Source: DASVXQ01 sp046727955
GTDB taxonomy: Bacteria > Actinomycetota > CALGFH01
Assembly: GCA_046727955.1 (NCBI GenBank)
Contig: JBKPDO010000216.1
Coordinates: forward strand, 1 to 64,000
DNA length: 64,000 nt
Reading direction: 5' to 3'
Below the pieces are notes generated by a model that made no database searches, had not been told where the DNA came from, and saw only the letters and a program-made list of their open reading frames with translations. Made by a program: the position numbers and the translations under genes. This document shows positions 59,658 to 64,000 of the stretch, one piece after another (the stretch's first letter is position 1; every line of letters begins with the position of its first letter).

Positions 59658-62600
59658 GGGCATGAGGAGCAAAGATGATGTTGTAGCAGTGGGGATATTC
59701 GCCGGAGAAGTACTTCGGATCGTACTCACAGACGCGCTCGACGGATTGCCCGGTGGGGTCGACGTAGTCCAGGGGGGAGGCGGCGCCGTAGGTGTAGCGG
59801 TTGGCCATGACGGAGGCGCCTGCGGCCGACTGGATCATCGGGTCGGCGGAGTTGAAGGTGCCGGTGGCCGGGTTGTACCAGCGGGCGCCCATGTCGGCCT
59901 GGCGGGTCTGGGGGTCGGTCCAGTCGCCCTGGAAGCCGATGGTGGATGGGCTGCCGGCGCTGGCCAGGACCTGACCGAACGGGTCGTAGGCGCGGGAATC
60001 CGAGAGCGCACCGAGGGTGGTGTCGGCCGGGTTGAAGGCGCCGACGACGTCGCCGTGGGCGTCACTGAGGGCCAGGCGCTTGGTCGCGCCCTGCGCGGTG
60101 GCCAGCAGCTCACCGGCCGGGCCGCGGCCATAGGTGGCCGTGCCGTCGGCGGCCGGCTCGTCGCTCATGCCGCTGTAGCTGAATGCCGCGCCCTCGCGGG
60201 TGGCCACCCGGTCCAGACCGTCGTAGGCGTAACCGACACCGCCCTCGCTGATCAGGCGGTCGAACGCGTCGAACGAGAACGGTTCGGTCTGGCCCGAGGT
60301 CGTCTTCGACGCCAGCGTGCCGCGAGCGCTGTAGGCGTAGGTGGAGGTCCCGTCGGACAGCAGCCGGTTGCGCGCGTCGAAGCTGGCGGTCTTGCTCCCC
60401 GCCTGGACGCGGTTGCCCGCGGCGTCCCACTGATAGTTGGTGGCCGTCCCACCGGCCGTCCATGAGCTGAGCCGGCCGGCGAGGTCGTAGCCGTAGGTGT
60501 TGGCCGCGGTGCCCGCGGTGCCCGTTGTCGTCTTGCTGGTCATGTGGTCGGCCGCGTCGTAGCCGTAGGCGACCGACGACACCGTCTGCCCGGCGGCGTT
60601 CTTGAGCGCGTCCGAGGTGAGCCGGCCGAGGTCGTCGTAGCCGTAGCCGCGGACCCTGGCCGAGCCGAAGCTCACCGAGGCGACCTGCCCGGCCGCGTCG
60701 TAGCCGAGCGTCTGGGTCGTTGCGGTGATGGCGTCCTTGACCGTGGCCAGGCGGCCATTTGTGTAGCCGTACGTGGCGGTGCCGGCCACGTCCGTCCGGG
60801 TGGTGAGCTGCCCGTCGCCGTTGTAGGCAAAGCTCGAGGTGCCGCCCGGCCCGCCCGCCGACAGCAGCATGCCACGGTCGTTGTAGGCGAAGGTGTCGTT
60901 GCCGCCCGGCGCGCTCACGGTGGTGGGCCGTCCAGCCGGGTCGTAGCCGAAGGTCCGGGCGACCGTGGCCGCCCCCGCGCCCGTGCCGGTCTCGCCGGTG
61001 AGCCGGTCTGCGGCGTCGAAGGTGCGCTGCCGCGTGACATTGCCCGGCGCGGTCACGGTCACCGGGTTGCCGGCCGCGTCGTACGACACCGTCCAGGTGC
61101 GGTCGGCCAGGGCCGGCTGCGCCGTGGTGGACGGCTCGATCACCGACTCGGGCAACCCCAGGCTGTTGAGGGTGTAGACCGTCGAGTTGCCCCGGCCGTC
61201 CGTGAACCGGGTCTTGTCACCGGCGGCGTCGTAGCCGAACGTGGTCGTGATCGAAGCCGTGTCCGAGGTCGGCTCGACCTGCTTGACGAGTTGGTTGGCG
61301 GCGTCATAGGTGTAGGTCGTCGGGTGGCCAAGCGGGTCGGTGGCCGTGGTCAGGTTCCCGGCCAGGTCGTAGCCGTAGGTCTGCTGCCTGACCTGGCTGC
61401 CGTCGGGCCTGAGGTCGGACTCGCTGACCAGCCGGCCGGCGAGGTCGTAGGCGGCCCTGGCGGTGCGGCCCAGCCCGTCGGTCACCCGCACCTGCCGCCC
61501 GGCGAAGTCGTAGCCGAGCTGGGTGATCACGCCTGCAGGGTCGGTGGTCCTGGTCAGCTCGCCGACCGCGTCGTAGACGTTGTCAGTGGGGGCGCCGCTC
61601 GGCGCGATGGTCTGCGTCAGGTTGTCGGCGTCGTCGTACCGGTAACGCGTGGTGAAGTTGTCGGCCACGGGGCGCCGCTCGACCTCGGTGAGCGTCGCCG
61701 TCCGGCCGAGGTCGTCGTAGGTGGTCTCCAGCCGCGCCCCGGTCGGGTCGGTCACCGAGAGCACGTCGCCCAGCCGCGTGTAGGTGTAGTTCCACACCGC
61801 CCGCTCGGTGTTGGTCGTCGCCGGCTCGTCCCGGGTGGCCATCCGGTTGAGCCGGTCGTAGGTGTAGCGGGTGGCGTTGCCGCGCGGGTCGGTGACCTCG
61901 AGGACGTTGCCGAGCGCGTCGTAGCGGGCATGCACGGTCGGGGTGATCGCCTGGGCGCTGCCGGGCGGGGTGTACGTCGGAGCCGACGTCTGCACGACCT
62001 GGCCGAGCAGGTCGTAGGTGGTACTGGTGACGTTGCCGAGGGGGTCCTTGACCGCCACCGGCTCGTCGAAGGTGTCATAGCCGGTCAGCACCGTGGAGTG
62101 GACGGTCTGCGGGCTGCCGCCGCCGCTCTCGGCCGCCACCGGCGGCCCCTCCACCCTGACCTGGCGGCCCAGCTCGTCATAGGCGAACGTGGTGGTGAAC
62201 GCCGCCTTGTCCGCGCCGACCGCGTTGCCCCTGGGGTCGGTGGTGGCCACCGGCAGGCTCCGCTGGTCGTAGTCGTAGCTGGTGACCAGCGTGTCGGTGC
62301 CGGTGCTCGCCGTCTGCCTGGTCTGGCGCCCCGCCAGGTCGTAGGTGTAGTCGACGACCTCCGGCTGGGTGGCGAGCGGGAAGTTGACGTTGGAGGCATT
62401 CCCCGAACGGCTGACCCGCGTCACGTTGCCGTTGAGGTCGTAGCCGAAGGCGGTGCGCCGCGCGAGCCCGCTCGGGTCCACGGTGACCGAGTCCACCTGG
62501 CCGGCCGGGTTGACCGTCTGCTGGGTGACGACCGGGCCGTTGCCGGTGACCTGCCTGGTCAGGTTGCCGGCGCCGTCGTAGGTGTCGGACTCCAGGACCA

Positions 62601-64000
62601 GGTCGCGGGTCGAGCCGTCGGGGTTGTGGAAGCCCCTGAGGGTGACGTCCTTGAGCAGATCGTCCTGGTAGTAGGTGAGGATGCGCTCGTGGCCCATCGC
62701 GTCGGTGTGGCGCACCTGCCGGCCCGCGAAGTCGTAGGCGTAGGAGTCCAGGACTATGTAGCCGTCGGTGCTCGGCCCGGGGGCGCCCGGCGGGTCGCCG
62801 TCCCAGTCGAACAGCCGCACCTCGGCGAGCTTGTTGCGGGCCGTGTACCCGTAACCGAACCGGTTGCCTCCCGCGTCCACCATCGAGGTGAGGTTCCCGA
62901 ACAGGTCGTAGCCGTAGCTGGTCTCGTTGCCCAGGGCGTCGGTGACGCGCTCGAGCTGGTTGTGGTCGTTGTAGTCGAAGGTCGCCGATCGCGTCGCATC
63001 GCCACCCAGCAGGTCGCTGACGTCTGTCCGCGCCAAGTTGCCGTCGACGTCGTAGCTGTTGACGGTCTTGCGCTGGTGGCGGACTCCGGTCACCGCGTCG
63101 GTCGTGGCCGGCTCGGTGACGCTGGTCAGCCGCGACAGGTCGTCATAGGTGTAGGTGGTGGTCACTCCGGCGGGGAAGGTGTCAGAGACCTCGGTCCGGG
63201 AGGTCACGCGGCCCAGCGCGTCATAGGTGAACCTGGTGACCAGCTCCGACTGCTCGGTGACCTGCGCCAGGTCGCCGCTCCTGTCGTAGGCGTAGCGGGT
63301 GACCCCGCTCCGCGCGTCGGTTGTGGTCGCCACTAGCGCAGCAGGCATGTACCCGCCGCCCGCGGCCGCCTCGATGCCGCTGGTGTAGCTGTGCCGGACG
63401 ATCCCGCCATCCGGGTTGGTCTGGGTGGCCAGGTTCCCGGCCGTGGTGTAGGTGTAGCCGGTCTTGTAGGTGTTGTCGGCGGCGCTGGCCGAGCGGGCGT
63501 CCCGGAACTCCAGTGGCTTGTCGTGGCGCGGGTCGTACACCGACAGGGTCGTCGGGTAGGTGTAGAACGCGGTGTGGCACTCGGTGCTGGTGCGGCAGGT
63601 CTTGACCGAGGTCACGTTGCCGCGGTCGTCGTAGCCCAGCGTGACCGCGTCGCCGTTCTCGTCGGTGATCACGTTGGGGAACCCGCGGTCGTCGTAGGCA
63701 TAGGCGCGGATGGCGACGCCGTCGGCCGAATGAGCGATGAACTCGGGCGCCCCGCTGGTGTCGCTCGGCGGGGTGGTGCAGAAGGTGGGATCGCCCGGGT
63801 CGGGCTGGCTGCAGATCGTGGTCGACGTGGTCGTGGTCGACGTCGCCGGGTCGCCCGGGCGGTCCTCGTCCCGCAGGCTCAGCGCGGTCGGGGCGCCGGA
63901 GCGGATGATCCGGCCGGCCAGCGCGTCGTACTCGTAGAAGTACGGACGCCCGCCCGGGTCGAGCACCTGGATGGCGCGGCGCAGGTCGGTGTCGTCGCCG
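59633..64000 (-). CDS. RHS/YD-repeat protein core (5' part outside window)
   Basis: The frame enters from the right edge (in phase to 64000) and encodes about 1,450 residues of YD repeats: dozens of YDxxGxxxxxTxxxG (such as YDALGRVTSRTEVSD and YGYDLFGNLTSMVDAGG). They end with the conserved RHS core terminus GFQGDWTDPQTRQADMGARW, YNPATGTFNSADP, and NRYTYGAASPLDYVDPTGQS. This shell wraps and delivers the C-terminal toxin. After SSTGGGG the frame runs into nonsense (VVHWWWWRRR) and stops only at 58900. No secretion signal or N-terminus is in view. Confidence 0.9.

Noticed and set aside
60544..63336. A 930-residue plus-strand protein opposite the RHS gene
   Set aside because: It is a low-complexity shadow of the YD repeats; the minus frame has the RHS motifs.

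Overview
The window is a GC-rich chromosome segment from an actinobacterium. A mycothiol-type SigH/anti-sigma pair, an MshC-like ligase, BldC, WhiB, a DUF5317 protein, UPF0182, SodN/SodX and an RsbW/SigB-type module are all typical of that phylum. An MreB homologue and the mixed gene order suggest a deep or poorly sampled lineage rather than Streptomyces or Mycobacterium. I cannot name the genus from sequence alone.

Region 1 (1-18.2 kb) is an integrative, phage- or ICE-like element. Its + strand is one translationally coupled operon with ATGA/GTGA overlaps: small zinc-finger proteins, a DpdA-family (TGT-like deazapurine DNA modification) gene, a Mom-like protein, a Dam-type and a Dcm-type DNA methyltransferase, a Prim-Pol primase, a DUF3631 ATPase and a tyrosine integrase. 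This reads as self-replication plus DNA hypermodification. The dpdA-like gene is cut into four pieces by three insertions whose cargo all lies on the opposite strand: a pentapeptide-repeat membrane protein; an RHH/Doc-ClpN toxin-antitoxin-like pair with two tyrosine recombinases; and a membrane-anchored beta-propeller. Removing the three inserts at short shared cores restores one 271-codon reading frame, with every conserved block rejoined in phase.

Region 2 (18.6-27.1 kb) is core chromosome: a YgjP-type metallopeptidase, a DUF2342 protein, an epimerase-MreB-LonC/PDZ run, UPF0182 and an initiator tRNA. Region 3 (27.1-33.8 kb) lies between that tRNA and a degenerate copy of its 3' end, so it may be an old tRNA-associated island. 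It holds unknown genes, a SARP/BTAD regulator with an in-frame amber codon, and a GT39-like membrane protein. Region 4 (33.8-51.8 kb) is core again: a MocR regulator, a YedY-like molybdoenzyme, SigH/RsrA, SodN/SodX, BldC, a response regulator, WhiB, a GDPD, DAG kinase-SigB-RsbW, an AT-hook nucleoid-like protein, MshC and endonuclease IV. A 77-bp repeat is present three times near 47.5 kb.

Region 5 (52-64 kb) is accessory. It has an AfsR-like SARP/NB-ARC/TPR regulator and a secreted beta-propeller protein whose promoter carries three heptamers spaced exactly 11 bp. It ends with a large partial RHS/YD-repeat toxin on the minus strand, with a GIY-YIG-like tip and candidate immunity genes downstream. 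A tandem duplication of 22-25 bp between RHS core and tip puts the tip out of frame, which suggests an OFF state of a slippage switch.
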